The notes: generated from the letters alone by a model not told the origin. Positions 13,329 through 21,581 are shown, counted from the stretch's first letter. The stretch: 35,482 nt of DNA from Streptomyces capoamus (GCF_014654935.1 NZ_BNBF01000016.1:169118-204599); one strand, 5' to 3'. Made by a program: numbers and translations.

Positions 13329-14759
13329 TCAGTTGTCCCGGTAGGCCTCCAGCAGCCGCAGCCACACCTCGCTCAGGGTCGGGTAAGAGGGGACGGCGTG
13401 CCACAGGCGGTCGACCGGGACGCGGCCGGCGACGGCGACGGTGGCCGAGTGGATGAGTTCGCCGACACCGGGACCGACGAAGGTGACCCCGCGAAGGATC
13501 TCCTCCTCAAGGTCCACGACCATGCGGGCGCGGCCCTTGTAGCCGTCGCCGTACAGGCCGGCGCCCGCGACGGAGGAGAACTCGACGTCGACGGCGCGCA
13601 CACGGTGGCCGGCCTGTTCGGCCTCGGCCAGGGAGAGGCCGACCGCGGCGGCCTCCGGGTCGGTGAAGACGACCTGCGGTACGGCGTGGTGGTCGGCGGT
13701 GGCCGCGTGGGCGCCCCAGGGCTCCTCCGCGAGGGTGCTGCCGGAGGCCCGGGCGGCGATCGCGGCGCCGGCGATGCGGGCCTGGTACTTGCCCTGGTGG
13801 GTGAGGAGGGCGCGGCGGTTGACGTCGCCGATTGCGTAGAGCCAGTCGGTGCCCGGGACGCGGAGGCTGTCGTCCACGTCCAGCCAGGAGCCGGGTTCCA
13901 GGCCGACGGTCTCCAGGCCGAGGTCGTCGGTGTGCGGGACGCGCCCGGTGGCGAAGAGGATCTCGTCGGCCTCGATCCGGTCGCCGGCGGAGGTGACGGC
14001 CACGACCGTGCCGTCCTCGCGCCCGACGGACTCCACGGAGGTGCCGGTGCGGATGTCGACGCCCGCCTCGGTGAGGGCCTCGGCGACCAGTTCCCCGGCG
14101 AACGGCTCCATCCGGTTCAGCAGGCCCTTGCCGCGGACCAGCAGGGTGACCCGGGAGCCGAGGGCCTGCCAGGCGGTGGCCATCTCGGTGGCGACGACCC
14201 CGCCGCCCACGACGATCAGCCGGCCGGGTGCCGCCTTGCCGCTGGTGGCCTCGCGGCTCGTCCAGGGCTTGACGTCGGCGAGTCCGGGCAGGTCGGGCAG
14301 CTGGGCGCGGGTGCCGGTGGAGACGGCGACGGCGTGCCGGGCGGTGAGCGTGGTGACCGTGCCGTCGGGGGCGGTGACGGTGACCGTGCGCGGTCCGGCC
14401 AGCCTGCCCCGGCCGCGGTAGAGGTCGGTGCCGGTGCCCTCGAGCCAGGTGACCTGGCCGTCGTCGTGCCAGTGGGAGGTGTAGTCGTCCCGGCGGGCCA
14501 GGACCGCCCGGGTGTCGAGCGGGCCCCGGACCGCCTGGGCGAGGCCGGGCAGACGACGGGCGTCGGCCTGTGCGATGACCGGCCTGAGCAGGGCCTTGCT
14601 GGGCATGCAGGCCCAGTACGAACACTCGCCGCCGAGCAGTTCGCTCTCCACGAGCGCGGTGGTCAGCCCGGCCGCGCGGGTGCGGTCGGCGACGTTCTCC
14701 CCCACGGGCCCGCCCCCGATCACCACGACGTCGTACGCGATGGATTCCGTTTCCGTCAT
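13329..14759 (-). CDS. Pyridine nucleotide-disulfide oxidoreductase (FAD)
   Basis: A 476-residue flavoprotein of the class I disulfide-reductase family. FAD-binding VVVIGGGPVGENVA lies near residues 11-24; the redox pair is C46 and C51 in GGECSYWACMPSK; the NAD(P)-binding motif is LIVVGGGVVATEMA; the second FAD contact is LYAIGDVN; and the dimerisation domain ends WHAVPSYPTLSEVW. In lipoamide dehydrogenase, glutathione reductase and mercuric reductase this end normally reads HxxPTxxE with the catalytic His just before the Pro; here Tyr (about Y459) is at that place while the Glu is kept. It is therefore probably not lipoamide dehydrogenase, and its substrate is unknown. The gene is divergent from a thioredoxin gene. 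Confidence 0.92.
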   Translation of the reverse strand: MTETESIAYDVVVIGGGPVGENVADRTRAAGLTTALVESELLGGECSYWACMPSKALLRPVIAQADARRLPGLAQAVRGPLDTRAVLARRDDYTSHWHDDGQVTWLEGTGTDLYRGRGRLAGPRTVTVTAPDGTVTTLTARHAVAVSTGTRAQLPDLPGLADVKPWTSREATSGKAAPGRLIVVGGGVVATEMATAWQALGSRVTLLVRGKGLLNRMEPFAGELVAEALTEAGVDIRTGTSVESVGREDGTVVAVTSAGDRIEADEILFATGRVPHTDDLGLETVGLEPGSWLDVDDSLRVPGTDWLYAIGDVNRRALLTHQGKYQARIAGAAIAARASGSTLAEEPWGAHAATADHHAVPQVVFTDPEAAAVGLSLAEAEQAGHRVRAVDVEFSSVAGAGLYGDGYKGRARMVVDLEEEILRGVTFVGPGVGELIHSATVAVAGRVPVDRLWHAVPSYPTLSEVWLRLLEAYRDN

Positions 14760-14900
14760 GGAGTCAGTCTGGTGGGTGGTGTGCGCCGTGGCCACACGGG
14801 TACGCGCGCGGAACACAGGCGTGCACGGGTGGAATAGGCGGCCCGGCGACCGTGTTGGCGCGGTCGGCACACCCCTACACCAGGAAGCGGGAATCACGCC

Positions 14901-15278
14901 ATGAGCAGCACCGTGGAGCTGACCAAGGAGAACTTCGACCGGACGGTCAGCGAGAACGAGTTCGTTCTCATCGACTTCTGGGCGCAGTGGTGCGGCCCGT
15001 GCCGGCAGTTCGCGCCCGTCTACGAGAAGGCGGCCGCCGACAACCCCGACCTGGTGTTCGCCAAGGTGGACACCGAGGCGCAGCCGGAGCTGGCCGCGGC
15101 CTTCGACATCCAGTCGATCCCGACCCTGATGATCATCCGCGACCAGGTGGCGGTCTTCGCCCAGCCGGGCGCCCTGCCCGCGCCGGTGCTCGAGGACCTG
15201 ATCGGCCAGGCCCGCAACCTCGACATGGACGAGGTCCGCAAGAGCATCGCCGACCGGCAGGACCAGACGCAGGAGTGA
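14901..15278 (+). CDS. Thioredoxin
   Basis: A 125-residue thioredoxin. The active site WCGPC is at residues 30-34 and the cis-proline is P74 in SIPTLMI; the central buried Asp is D25 in LIDFWAQWCGPC. The core is followed by about 20 extra residues (NLDMDEVRKSIADRQDQTQE) that form a polar, charged tail beyond the usual length. There is no signal peptide, so it is cytoplasmic. A purine-rich AGGAAGCGGGA lies 9-19 bases before the ATG. The divergent flavoprotein could be its reductase or simply share redox control; typical thioredoxin reductase (TrxB) is a smaller, different flavoprotein. It could equally serve another oxidoreductase. Confidence 0.95.
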   Translation: MSSTVELTKENFDRTVSENEFVLIDFWAQWCGPCRQFAPVYEKAAADNPDLVFAKVDTEAQPELAAAFDIQSIPTLMIIRDQVAVFAQPGALPAPVLEDLIGQARNLDMDEVRKSIADRQDQTQE

Positions 15279-15302
15279 CCCGCGGGGGGCGGCGGTGCCG
15301 GG

Positions 15303-16304
15303 TCAGCTGGACTCCCGCCGCACCACCGTGGCCCCCAGCACGGTGTGCACCTCCGGTTCCCCGCCGGGGTCGCGTACCGCGCGGTCGACCAGTTCGGCCA
15401 GGGCGCGGCCCGAGGGCAGCTCGATGTGGACGGTGCTGAGCCGGGGCCGCAGCAGCCGGCCCAGCATCAGGTCGTCCGCGCCGATCACCGCGACATCCTC
15501 GGGGACGCGCAGACCCTCGTCCTGCAGGGCGCGCATCAGCAGCATCGCGTACTCGTCGTTGTAGGCGAACACCGCGTCCAGGCCCGCGGCGCGCCAGCCG
15601 GCCGCCGCTTCGGCCGCGGCCTCCTCGGTGTAGGCCAGCGGCAGTTCCGTCACACCGGTCCCGGTGCCGCGCAGCGCCTCGCGGACGCCGGCGAGCCGGG
15701 GCAGCGCGTAGGCGTCGAGGCCCGGCTCCACGGGCACCACGACACCGATCCGGCGCCGGCCCCGCTCGTACAGGTGGGCGCCCGCGCAGCGGCCGACGGC
15801 TTCGTGGTCCATCAGCAGCGCGTGCGCCCCGTCGACGCGGCCGGGGCCCAGGGTGACCACGGCCCGGGTCCCGGAGCGCTTGAGCAGGACGACGCCCTCC
15901 GGTCCGAGACCGGCACCGGGCACGAGGACGGCCACCGGCCGCAGCTCGGCCCAGGCGCGCACGGCCTCGTCGCCCTGCAGGCCGACGCTGCCGTACTGCA
16001 CGACGGTGTAGTCGAGCCGGCCGAGCGCCCACTGGAGGTCGCTGAGGAACCCGCTGTACAGCGGGCCCACCGGGATCGCCGGGGCGGGCATCAGGACCAT
16101 CCGGCTGTGTCCGGCGCGCAGGCTGCGGGCGGCGGCGTGCGGGACGTACCCCAGCTCCCGGGCGGCCTCGCGCACGCGGCGGCGGGTCGCCTCGCTGATC
16201 CGTACGGCGCTGGTGTTGTTGAGGACGTAGGACACGGTCGCGCGCGAGACGCCGGCCAGGCGGGCCACGTCGGCACTCGTGGGCGTGTTCGGTATCTGCA
16301 CCAT
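15303..16304 (-). CDS. LacI-family transcriptional regulator
   Basis: A 333-residue regulator. The helix-turn-helix TSADVARLAGVSRATVSYVLNN and hinge helix region (RRVREAARELGYVPHAAARSLRAG) fill the first 60 residues. The remainder is a periplasmic-binding-protein fold, with the conserved AYNDEYAMLLMRALQDEGLRVPEDVAVIGADD near the C-terminus. Ligand not identifiable. Two starts are possible: ATG 16304 (used here) and an in-frame ATG at 16316; neither has a clear ribosome-binding site. It lies about 90 bases downstream of the TetR gene on the same strand and has no sugar operon beside it, so it may act elsewhere. In the convergent direction the thioredoxin gene ends 24 bases away. Confidence 0.93.
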   Translation of the reverse strand: MVQIPNTPTSADVARLAGVSRATVSYVLNNTSAVRISEATRRRVREAARELGYVPHAAARSLRAGHSRMVLMPAPAIPVGPLYSGFLSDLQWALGRLDYTVVQYGSVGLQGDEAVRAWAELRPVAVLVPGAGLGPEGVVLLKRSGTRAVVTLGPGRVDGAHALLMDHEAVGRCAGAHLYERGRRRIGVVVPVEPGLDAYALPRLAGVREALRGTGTGVTELPLAYTEEAAAEAAAGWRAAGLDAVFAYNDEYAMLLMRALQDEGLRVPEDVAVIGADDLMLGRLLRPRLSTVHIELPSGRALAELVDRAVRDPGGEPEVHTVLGATVVRRESS

Positions 16305-16393
16305 GACAGGGCGCATCTTGGCAGAGGCGCGGGCGCCGGGAGCGGGCGGGGCGAGGTGGTTCACGCTTCGACGAACACGGCGCCCGGCCGGTG

Positions 16394-17056
16394 TCAGCGG
16401 GGCCGGTCCGTGCCGGTCACCCGGGCGACCAGGTCGAGCCAGCCGGCCTCCAGCCGCTCCATGGGCATCCCGCGCTGCCGGGTCAGGTGGTGGATCAGCG
16501 CGGGGTCCAGCGAGGCCAGCAGCGTGTGGGCGAGCAGCTCGCAGTCGGCGCCCGGCACGATCTGCCGGAGCAGCACCGTGGTGTGCATGTGCAGCGACCC
16601 GAACGCGGGGTGGGTGAACCGGCGGGTCGGCTCCGGCTGGGCGGCCAGCTGCAGGTCCAGCTGCTCGGCCGTGCGGTGCAGGACCGCCGTGCCGAACGCC
16701 CGCAGCCGCTCCAGGGGCGGCGAGCCGGGGCCCAGCGGCGGCGGGCCGCTCAGGAAGTCGGCCTGGAGCCGCTTGGCCGAGTGGTCGAGCAGGGCCGTCA
16801 GCAGCCCGGTGCGGTCGCCGAAGCGCCGGAAGACGGTGCCCTTGCCCACGTTGGCCGCGGCGGCCACCGCCTCCATCGTGACCCCGGCCACCCCGTGCTC
16901 GGCGATCAGCCGGGCGGCGGCCTCCAGCAGCCGGGCCCGGTTGCGGGCCGCGTCGGCGCGCAGGCACGGCTCGTCGGCTTCGGGGCCGGTCTGCATCAGC
17001 TGAAGTGGTTCGAGGGGCTCCTGAGGCTGCGGGGAAGACGGCAGGGCGCGGGACAT
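16394..17056 (-). CDS. TetR-family transcriptional regulator
   Basis: A 220-residue repressor. The helix-turn-helix LLEAAARLIAEHGVAGVTMEAVAAAANVGKGTVFRRFGDRTGLLTALL is at about residues 43-90, preceded by an unusually long N-terminal tail of about 40 mostly polar/Pro-rich residues. The C-terminal domain is all-helical. The ATG at 17056 gives the tail; an ATG at 17074 is also in frame but lies closer to the operators. It is divergent from the FMN reductase gene, and the shared intergenic DNA holds two copies of GGACCNNGGTCC, which is the arrangement expected for a local repressor controlling itself and its neighbour. The ligand is likely an electrophile, quinone or drug (inference). Confidence 0.93.
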   Translation of the reverse strand: MSRALPSSPQPQEPLEPLQLMQTGPEADEPCLRADAARNRARLLEAAARLIAEHGVAGVTMEAVAAAANVGKGTVFRRFGDRTGLLTALLDHSAKRLQADFLSGPPPLGPGSPPLERLRAFGTAVLHRTAEQLDLQLAAQPEPTRRFTHPAFGSLHMHTTVLLRQIVPGADCELLAHTLLASLDPALIHHLTRQRGMPMERLEAGWLDLVARVTGTDRPR

Positions 17057-17087
17057 GAAGACAGCGTAAAGCATCGGGAAGAAAACT

Positions 17088-17135
17088 GGACCCCGGTCCG
17101 TTTAGGGTGCTAGAAAGCTAAACGGACCTCGGTCC
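17088..17135. promoter_or_regulatory. Pair of TetR operators, GGACCNNGGTCC twice
   Basis: GGACCCCGGTCC (17088-17099) and GGACCTCGGTCC (17124-17135) are palindromes with 5-bp arms and centres 36 bp apart. Flanking bases are also repeated in opposite orientation: GGTCCGTTTAG (17095-17105) and CTAAACGGACC (17118-17128) are exact complements. They occupy the region between the divergent TetR and FMN reductase genes. Confidence 0.75.
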
Positions 17136-17174
17136 GGATCGTCCGTAGCGATGTTTCAGCCCCTTGGAGTTCTC

Positions 17175-17732
17175 ATGTCTGTTCGCATCCTCGCGCTCGT
17201 CGGCAGCCTTCGCGCCGGTTCGCACAACCGCCAGCTCGCCGAGGCGGCCGTGAAGCTCGCGCCCGAGGGCGCCGAGGTCGAGCTGTTCGAGGGCCTGGCC
17301 GACGTCCCGTTCTACAACGAGGACATCGACGTGGAGGGCAGCGTCCCGGCCGCCGCCGTCCGGCTGCGCGAGGCCGCCAACGCCGCCGACGCGTTCCTGC
17401 TCTTCTCCCCCGAGTACAACGGCACCATCCCCGCCGTGCTGAAGAACGCCATCGACTGGCTGTCCCGCCCGTACGGCGCCGGCGCCTTCGGCGGCAAGCC
17501 CGCGGCCGTGGTCGGCACCGCCTTCGGCCAGTACGGCGGCGTGTGGGCGCAGGATGAGGCCCGCAAGGCCGTGGGCATCGCCGGCGGCAAGGTGATCGAG
17601 GACATCAAGCTGTCCATCCCCGGCTCCCTGACCCGCTTCGCCGAGACCCACCCGGCCGACGACGCCGAGGTCGCCGCCCAGCTGACCGAGGTCGTGGCCC
17701 GCCTGCACGGCACCGTGGGCGCGGCGGCCTGA
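17175..17732 (+). CDS. NAD(P)H-dependent FMN reductase
   Basis: A 185-residue flavodoxin-like reductase. The flavin phosphate loop is GSLRAGSHNRQLAE near residues 9-22, and the family-defining LFSPEYNGTIPAVLKNAIDWLSR is near 76-98, followed by GGKPAAVVGTAFGQYGG. Such enzymes reduce FMN, quinones, azo dyes or chromate with NAD(P)H and act as cytoplasmic tetramers or dimers. GGAG (17166-17169) precedes the ATG at 17175. It is divergent from a TetR gene and its promoter overlaps two TetR-type palindromes, so it is probably induced when that repressor binds a small molecule. A strong terminator hairpin follows at 17826-17855. Confidence 0.94.
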   Translation: MSVRILALVGSLRAGSHNRQLAEAAVKLAPEGAEVELFEGLADVPFYNEDIDVEGSVPAAAVRLREAANAADAFLLFSPEYNGTIPAVLKNAIDWLSRPYGAGAFGGKPAAVVGTAFGQYGGVWAQDEARKAVGIAGGKVIEDIKLSIPGSLTRFAETHPADDAEVAAQLTEVVARLHGTVGAAA

Positions 17733-17825
17733 ACCGTCGGCACCCGCAGATGAGGGGGAGGCCGCGCTCGGGCCGACACCGTGCCACGGGCCGGACGGGC
17801 GGGCCTCGCGGGTGCCCCGCGTGCG

Positions 17826-17855
17826 GGCCCCGGCGGCGCTGACGCCGCCGGGGCC
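17826..17855. terminator. Strong stem-loop between convergent FMN reductase and TerD-nuclease genes
   Basis: GGCCCCGGCGGCG (17826-17838) and its exact complement (17843-17855) form a 13-bp stem with loop CTGA. A wider inverted repeat surrounds it: 17814-17826 pairs perfectly over 13 bp with 17888-17900. It is suited to bidirectional termination. Confidence 0.75.
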
Positions 17856-17907
17856 GTTGCCGGGACGAAGCCGTGGCCGTCGGCGCGCCGCACGCGGGGC
17901 GCGTGCC

Positions 17908-19974
17908 TCAGCCGGACGGGATCTGCTCCTTCGCGGGCGACCGCCGCGCCGCACGGTCGAAAGGCACCACGACGCTTCCGTAGAAGCGCTGCACGGCGTC
18001 GTCGACGCTGCGGATGAAGCCGGTCTCGGCGTTGCCGCGGCCACTGCCCATGCCCTTGATCAAGGACAGGCGGAAGCCGGTGATCCGGGCGCCGTCGGCC
18101 CTGGGCAGGAGGTCCGCCGGTTCGGGGCGCAGCTTCTCCAGCGTTCCCCGCGGCCCGCCCGTCTCCCCGTCGACCAGTGTCTCGATGTGCAGATCGGCCG
18201 GCGCCTCCGCCAGCCGGCGCACCAGCCTCTTGGCCCACGTCAACGGGTAGCCCTGGTCGGGTGCCGGGATGTCCGTGGAGACGCGGAGCCTGCCGGTGCG
18301 CAGGTCCGCCCCGACCGACAGCACACCGGACGCGCCGTCGATGCGGAGTTCGGCCTGGAGCCGGCCCTGCAGACACAGGTGGTCGGCCTGGTCCCGTCGC
18401 AGCTCCCGGGGATCGCTGCCCCGCTTGCCCCGCTGTACCGGGAGCACCTTGCGGCCGAGTTCGCCCCCGAGCCCGAGGCACACCTGGCGGATGAGCCGTT
18501 CCCAGCTCTCCACGACGTCCAGCACCCTCGGGTCGCCCTGGCACAGGGTCTCGTCGTCGATGCCGTTGCGCACGGGCACCCAGGCCGGACCCATGTTCTG
18601 GAACCCGTGACAGCCGGAGTTCTCGTGCTGGAGGTAGTGGAGCAGTTCCTGCAGCAGCCACGCGTGCGCCGCGTTGCCGACGCCTTCGTGCCGGATCAAC
18701 AGCTGGGCGTGGTAGGTGACTTCCGCCCAGGACAGGTGCCACAGGGCCACCTTGTGCTTGCGCCGGCCGTCGACCTTGACGTCCACCAGGGGGCTGCCCT
18801 CCAGCGCCACGTCGTTCGACAGCGTGATCACGGCTTCGTAGCCACGGCGCGCCGCGATGTCCATGTACGCCTGCACCTGCTCGCTCTTGAGCCCGTTGCC
18901 GTTGGTCTTCGTCTCGACCAGCGCCGTCCACAGCTTCCCCGCCCGCTCCACCCGGACGACGCCGTCGGGCCGCCGCGGTGTGTCACCGTGCGGCAGCGAC
19001 ACCTCGACGAACGTCTCCATGCGGCCCGCCGGCGCTCCGAACCCGGCCACGAGCCGTCTGCCGAACTCCGGCACCTGGGCCATGACCGACAGCAGCACCG
19101 ACGTCGCGCGGGCCTCCCGGTCCCGGTCGCTCTTGAGCGCCGAGACGGGGAACAGCCTCGCCTCCCTCCAGGAGTCGTGCTCGGCGAGGGACTTCTTCGC
19201 CGCCCTGGGGAGGGTGATCTTCCGCTTGGCGGTGCGGGGCCGGGGCGCCGGCCCGGGCACCGGGGCCTGTTCGGCGGAGCGGCGGGGCGAGGGAACGGCG
19301 GGCAGCGCGGCCGCCGGGTCCGGCCCGGCCGCGGTGTCCCGACCGGCCGCGCCGTCCGGACCGGCCGCGTCGGCCGCCGCGTCCTCCTCCTCGGCCGTCC
19401 CCTCGTCCAGAGCGGATCCCTCTGCCGCGTCGTCGTCGATGTCCACGCCGAAGTCCCTGGCCAGACCGGCCAGGCCGTCGGCGTAGCCCTGTCCGACGGC
19501 ACGGAACTTCCACGCGCCGTCCCGGCGGTACAGCTCGCCGAAGATGACCGCGCTCACCGACTCGGCGTCGTCGACCGCGAACCGGAGAAGTGCCTCACCG
19601 GTCCCGTCGGACAAGGTGACGGTGAGGTCCTCCAGTTCACCGAAGCGGGCGCCGCCGTAACGGCTCGCGGCGACGACCATCCTGTCCACGTCGTCCGGTA
19701 CCGCCGTCAGGTCGAAGCCGATCCGGTCCTCGTCGCCCCGCTCCGCGGGAGCCTTGCCCAGCAGTTGCACGCTGCCGTCGGCCGCGACCGGGTTGTTGTA
19801 GAAGTAGAAGTCGGCGTCACTGCGCACCTTGCCCCCCGGGCCCAGCAACAGGACCGACACGTCCGCGTCGCCCTCGCCGCTCGGACTGGCCCAGCGGAGG
19901 CCGACGAGCACCGAGCCCACGTTGTCACTCAGGGCAGAGAGCGTCGCATTCGAGCCCTTGACCATCTCACGCAC
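17908..19974 (-). CDS. TerD domain fused to a PD-(D/E)XK nuclease-like domain
   Basis: A 688-residue fusion. Residues 4 to about 170 are a TerD stress domain: MVKGSNATLSAL, then LLLGPGGKVRSDADFYFYNNP, with the conserved Asp residues of the calcium sites, and VSAVIFGELYRRDGAWKFRAVGQGYADGL. An acidic, Ala/Pro-rich linker (about 175-260) follows. From about 270 a restriction-endonuclease-like fold is suggested by PDGVVRV (D337) and ALVETKTNG (E354, K356), the D...ExK pattern, then SEQVQAYMDIAARRGYEAVITLSND. The last 250 residues are not recognised. The GTG at 19974 is chosen because GGGGGA lies 6 bases upstream; an in-frame ATG at 20019 lies just downstream of the likely -10 TACAGT (20035-20030). 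It is a stand-alone gene. Ter proteins answer envelope or metal stress; the nuclease activity is predicted, not shown. Confidence 0.82.
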   Translation of the reverse strand: MREMVKGSNATLSALSDNVGSVLVGLRWASPSGEGDADVSVLLLGPGGKVRSDADFYFYNNPVAADGSVQLLGKAPAERGDEDRIGFDLTAVPDDVDRMVVAASRYGGARFGELEDLTVTLSDGTGEALLRFAVDDAESVSAVIFGELYRRDGAWKFRAVGQGYADGLAGLARDFGVDIDDDAAEGSALDEGTAEEEDAAADAAGPDGAAGRDTAAGPDPAAALPAVPSPRRSAEQAPVPGPAPRPRTAKRKITLPRAAKKSLAEHDSWREARLFPVSALKSDRDREARATSVLLSVMAQVPEFGRRLVAGFGAPAGRMETFVEVSLPHGDTPRRPDGVVRVERAGKLWTALVETKTNGNGLKSEQVQAYMDIAARRGYEAVITLSNDVALEGSPLVDVKVDGRRKHKVALWHLSWAEVTYHAQLLIRHEGVGNAAHAWLLQELLHYLQHENSGCHGFQNMGPAWVPVRNGIDDETLCQGDPRVLDVVESWERLIRQVCLGLGGELGRKVLPVQRGKRGSDPRELRRDQADHLCLQGRLQAELRIDGASGVLSVGADLRTGRLRVSTDIPAPDQGYPLTWAKRLVRRLAEAPADLHIETLVDGETGGPRGTLEKLRPEPADLLPRADGARITGFRLSLIKGMGSGRGNAETGFIRSVDDAVQRFYGSVVVPFDRAARRSPAKEQIPSG

Positions 19975-20029
19975 GAACAATCCCCCCGGATCGCTGCCGC
20001 TCCTCGTGTGATGTGGCACACACGGGAAG

Positions 20030-20035
20030 ACTGTA
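20030..20035 (-). promoter_or_regulatory. -10 element (TACAGT) of the TerD-nuclease gene
   Basis: TACAGT on the minus strand would start transcription near 20022, giving a leader of about 48 bases that holds the GGGGGA ribosome-binding site before the GTG at 19974. Confidence 0.35.
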
Positions 20036-20156
20036 GCGTGCAGAGATCACCGCCACACCTCGTGGCGGACACCCGCGCGAAAACTGTATGCCCGCCCCGT
20101 TTTGAGGTTACCGTTCGGTAGAACCCGTGCCCGGCCCCTCCCGGAGGTGCTCGCCC

Positions 20157-21581
20157 ATGACGCCCGACCGTGCCCCGGGTCTCGCGGAGAGCTGTCGTGC
20201 TCTCGCCGGCGGGGAGGTGAGTTCCCGGGAGCTGGTCGAGCAGGCACTGGCGCGGATCGAGGCGACGCGGACGACACTGAACGCCTTCCGGATCGTGCGG
20301 GCGCAGGCCGCGCTCGCCGAGGCGGAGGCCGCCGACCGGGAGTTGGCCGCCGGTGGGCGGCGCCCGCTGCTCGGGGTGCCGGTGGCGGTGAAGGACGACA
20401 TGGACGTGGCGGGCGAACCCACCGCGTTCGGCTGCCGGGGTGACTTCCCGCCGGCCGCGACGGACGGGGAGGCGGTACGGCGGCTGCGCGCGGCCGGTGC
20501 GGTGATCGTGGGCAAGACCAACACCTGTGAGCTGGGGCAGTGGCCGTTCACCGAGGGCCCGGCGTTCGGTGAGACCCGCAACCCGTGGCACACCGGGCAC
20601 ACGCCGGGCGGGTCCTCGGGCGGGTCGGCCGCCGCCGTCGCCGCCGGGCTCGTCCCGGCCGCGCTCGGCTCGGACGGCGCCGGCTCGGTGCGCATCCCCG
20701 CCTCCTGGACCCATCTGATCGGCATCAAGCCGCAGCGCGGCCGCGTCTCGACCTGGCCGCGCGCCGAGTCCTTCCACGGCATCACGGTCAACGGCACCCT
20801 CGCCCGCACGGTCGCCGACGCGGCCCTGCTGCTGGACGCGGCGAGCGGCAACCACCACGGCGACCTGCACCGGCCGCCCGCGCTGGCGGTCGCGGACGCG
20901 GTCGGCCGCGACCCGGGCCGGCTGCGCATCGCCCTGTCGCTGAAGCCGCCGTTCACGGCCACGGCCGCCCGGCTGCACCCGGAGATCCGCGCCCGCGTCG
21001 TGGAACTCGCCGACAAGCTGGCCGGGTGCGGACACGTCGTGGAGGAGGCCGATCCGCCGTACGGACAGATCGGCCTGGCCTTCGTGCCACGGGCCACCGC
21101 CGGGATCGCCGAGTGGGTCCGCGAGGCACCCGATCCGGCGCTGCTCGACCCGCGCACCCGGGGCGCCGCCCGGCTCGGCCGGCTGCTCGGCGGGGTGCCG
21201 CTGCGGGCGGCCCGGCGGGCCGAGGCCGGGCTGCAGCGGCGGATCGGCGCGTTCTTCGCGTCGTACGACGTGGTCCTCGCGCCGACGACCGCCCTGCCCC
21301 CGCCGCGGATCGGCGCGTTCGCCCGGCTCGGCGGGCCGGCCACCGACCGGGCGGTCATCGCCGCCTGCCCGTACGCCTGGCCGTGGAACGTGCTGGGCTG
21401 GCCGGGGGTGAACGTGCCCGCCGGGTTCACCGGTTCCGGGCTGCCGGTGGGCGCGCAGCTGCTCGGACCGGCCCACAGCGAGCCGCTCCTGGTGTCCCTG
21501 GCAGCGCAGTTGGAGGCGGAGCTGCGCTGGCACGAGCTGTGGCCGCCGCGACGGGCGGACGCGGACGGCCCGGCGGCATGA
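20157..21581 (+). CDS. Amidase-signature family amidase
   Basis: A 474-residue amide hydrolase. The Ser-cisSer-Lys triad is complete: K79 in VAVKDD, S153 in GGSSGGSAAAVAAG and S177 in GSDGAGSVRIPAS, with spacings that match fatty acid amide hydrolase. Cytoplasmic, with no signal peptide. Substrate is unknown; related proteins hydrolyse aryl or aliphatic amides, and GatA of the tRNA-Gln amidotransferase is a distant relative, but no GatC/GatB genes are here, so GatA is unlikely. The ATG at 20157 follows GGAGG with 9 bases between; a GTG at 20127 is possible but has no site. It is divergent from the TerD-nuclease gene. The next gene starts 26 bases after its stop but appears to have its own promoter. 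Confidence 0.92.
   Translation: MTPDRAPGLAESCRALAGGEVSSRELVEQALARIEATRTTLNAFRIVRAQAALAEAEAADRELAAGGRRPLLGVPVAVKDDMDVAGEPTAFGCRGDFPPAATDGEAVRRLRAAGAVIVGKTNTCELGQWPFTEGPAFGETRNPWHTGHTPGGSSGGSAAAVAAGLVPAALGSDGAGSVRIPASWTHLIGIKPQRGRVSTWPRAESFHGITVNGTLARTVADAALLLDAASGNHHGDLHRPPALAVADAVGRDPGRLRIALSLKPPFTATAARLHPEIRARVVELADKLAGCGHVVEEADPPYGQIGLAFVPRATAGIAEWVREAPDPALLDPRTRGAARLGRLLGGVPLRAARRAEAGLQRRIGAFFASYDVVLAPTTALPPPRIGAFARLGGPATDRAVIAACPYAWPWNVLGWPGVNVPAGFTGSGLPVGAQLLGPAHSEPLLVSLAAQLEAELRWHELWPPRRADADGPAA

Noticed and set aside
10192-13404. 1070-codon minus-strand frame
   Set aside because: It crosses PepSY, BlaI and deformylase genes in a wrong frame and encodes Arg/Pro-rich low-complexity sequence.
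13329-14759. Dihydrolipoamide dehydrogenase or mercuric reductase
   Set aside because: Tyr replaces the catalytic His near the C-terminus, and there are no dehydrogenase-complex or mer genes nearby.
20127-20156. GTG start for the amidase
   Set aside because: The ATG at 20157 has a good ribosome-binding site; the GTG has none.
20157-21581. GatA subunit of tRNA-Gln amidotransferase
   Set aside because: The Ser-cisSer-Lys triad is shared by the whole amidase-signature family, and no gatB or gatC is near; general amidase is safer.
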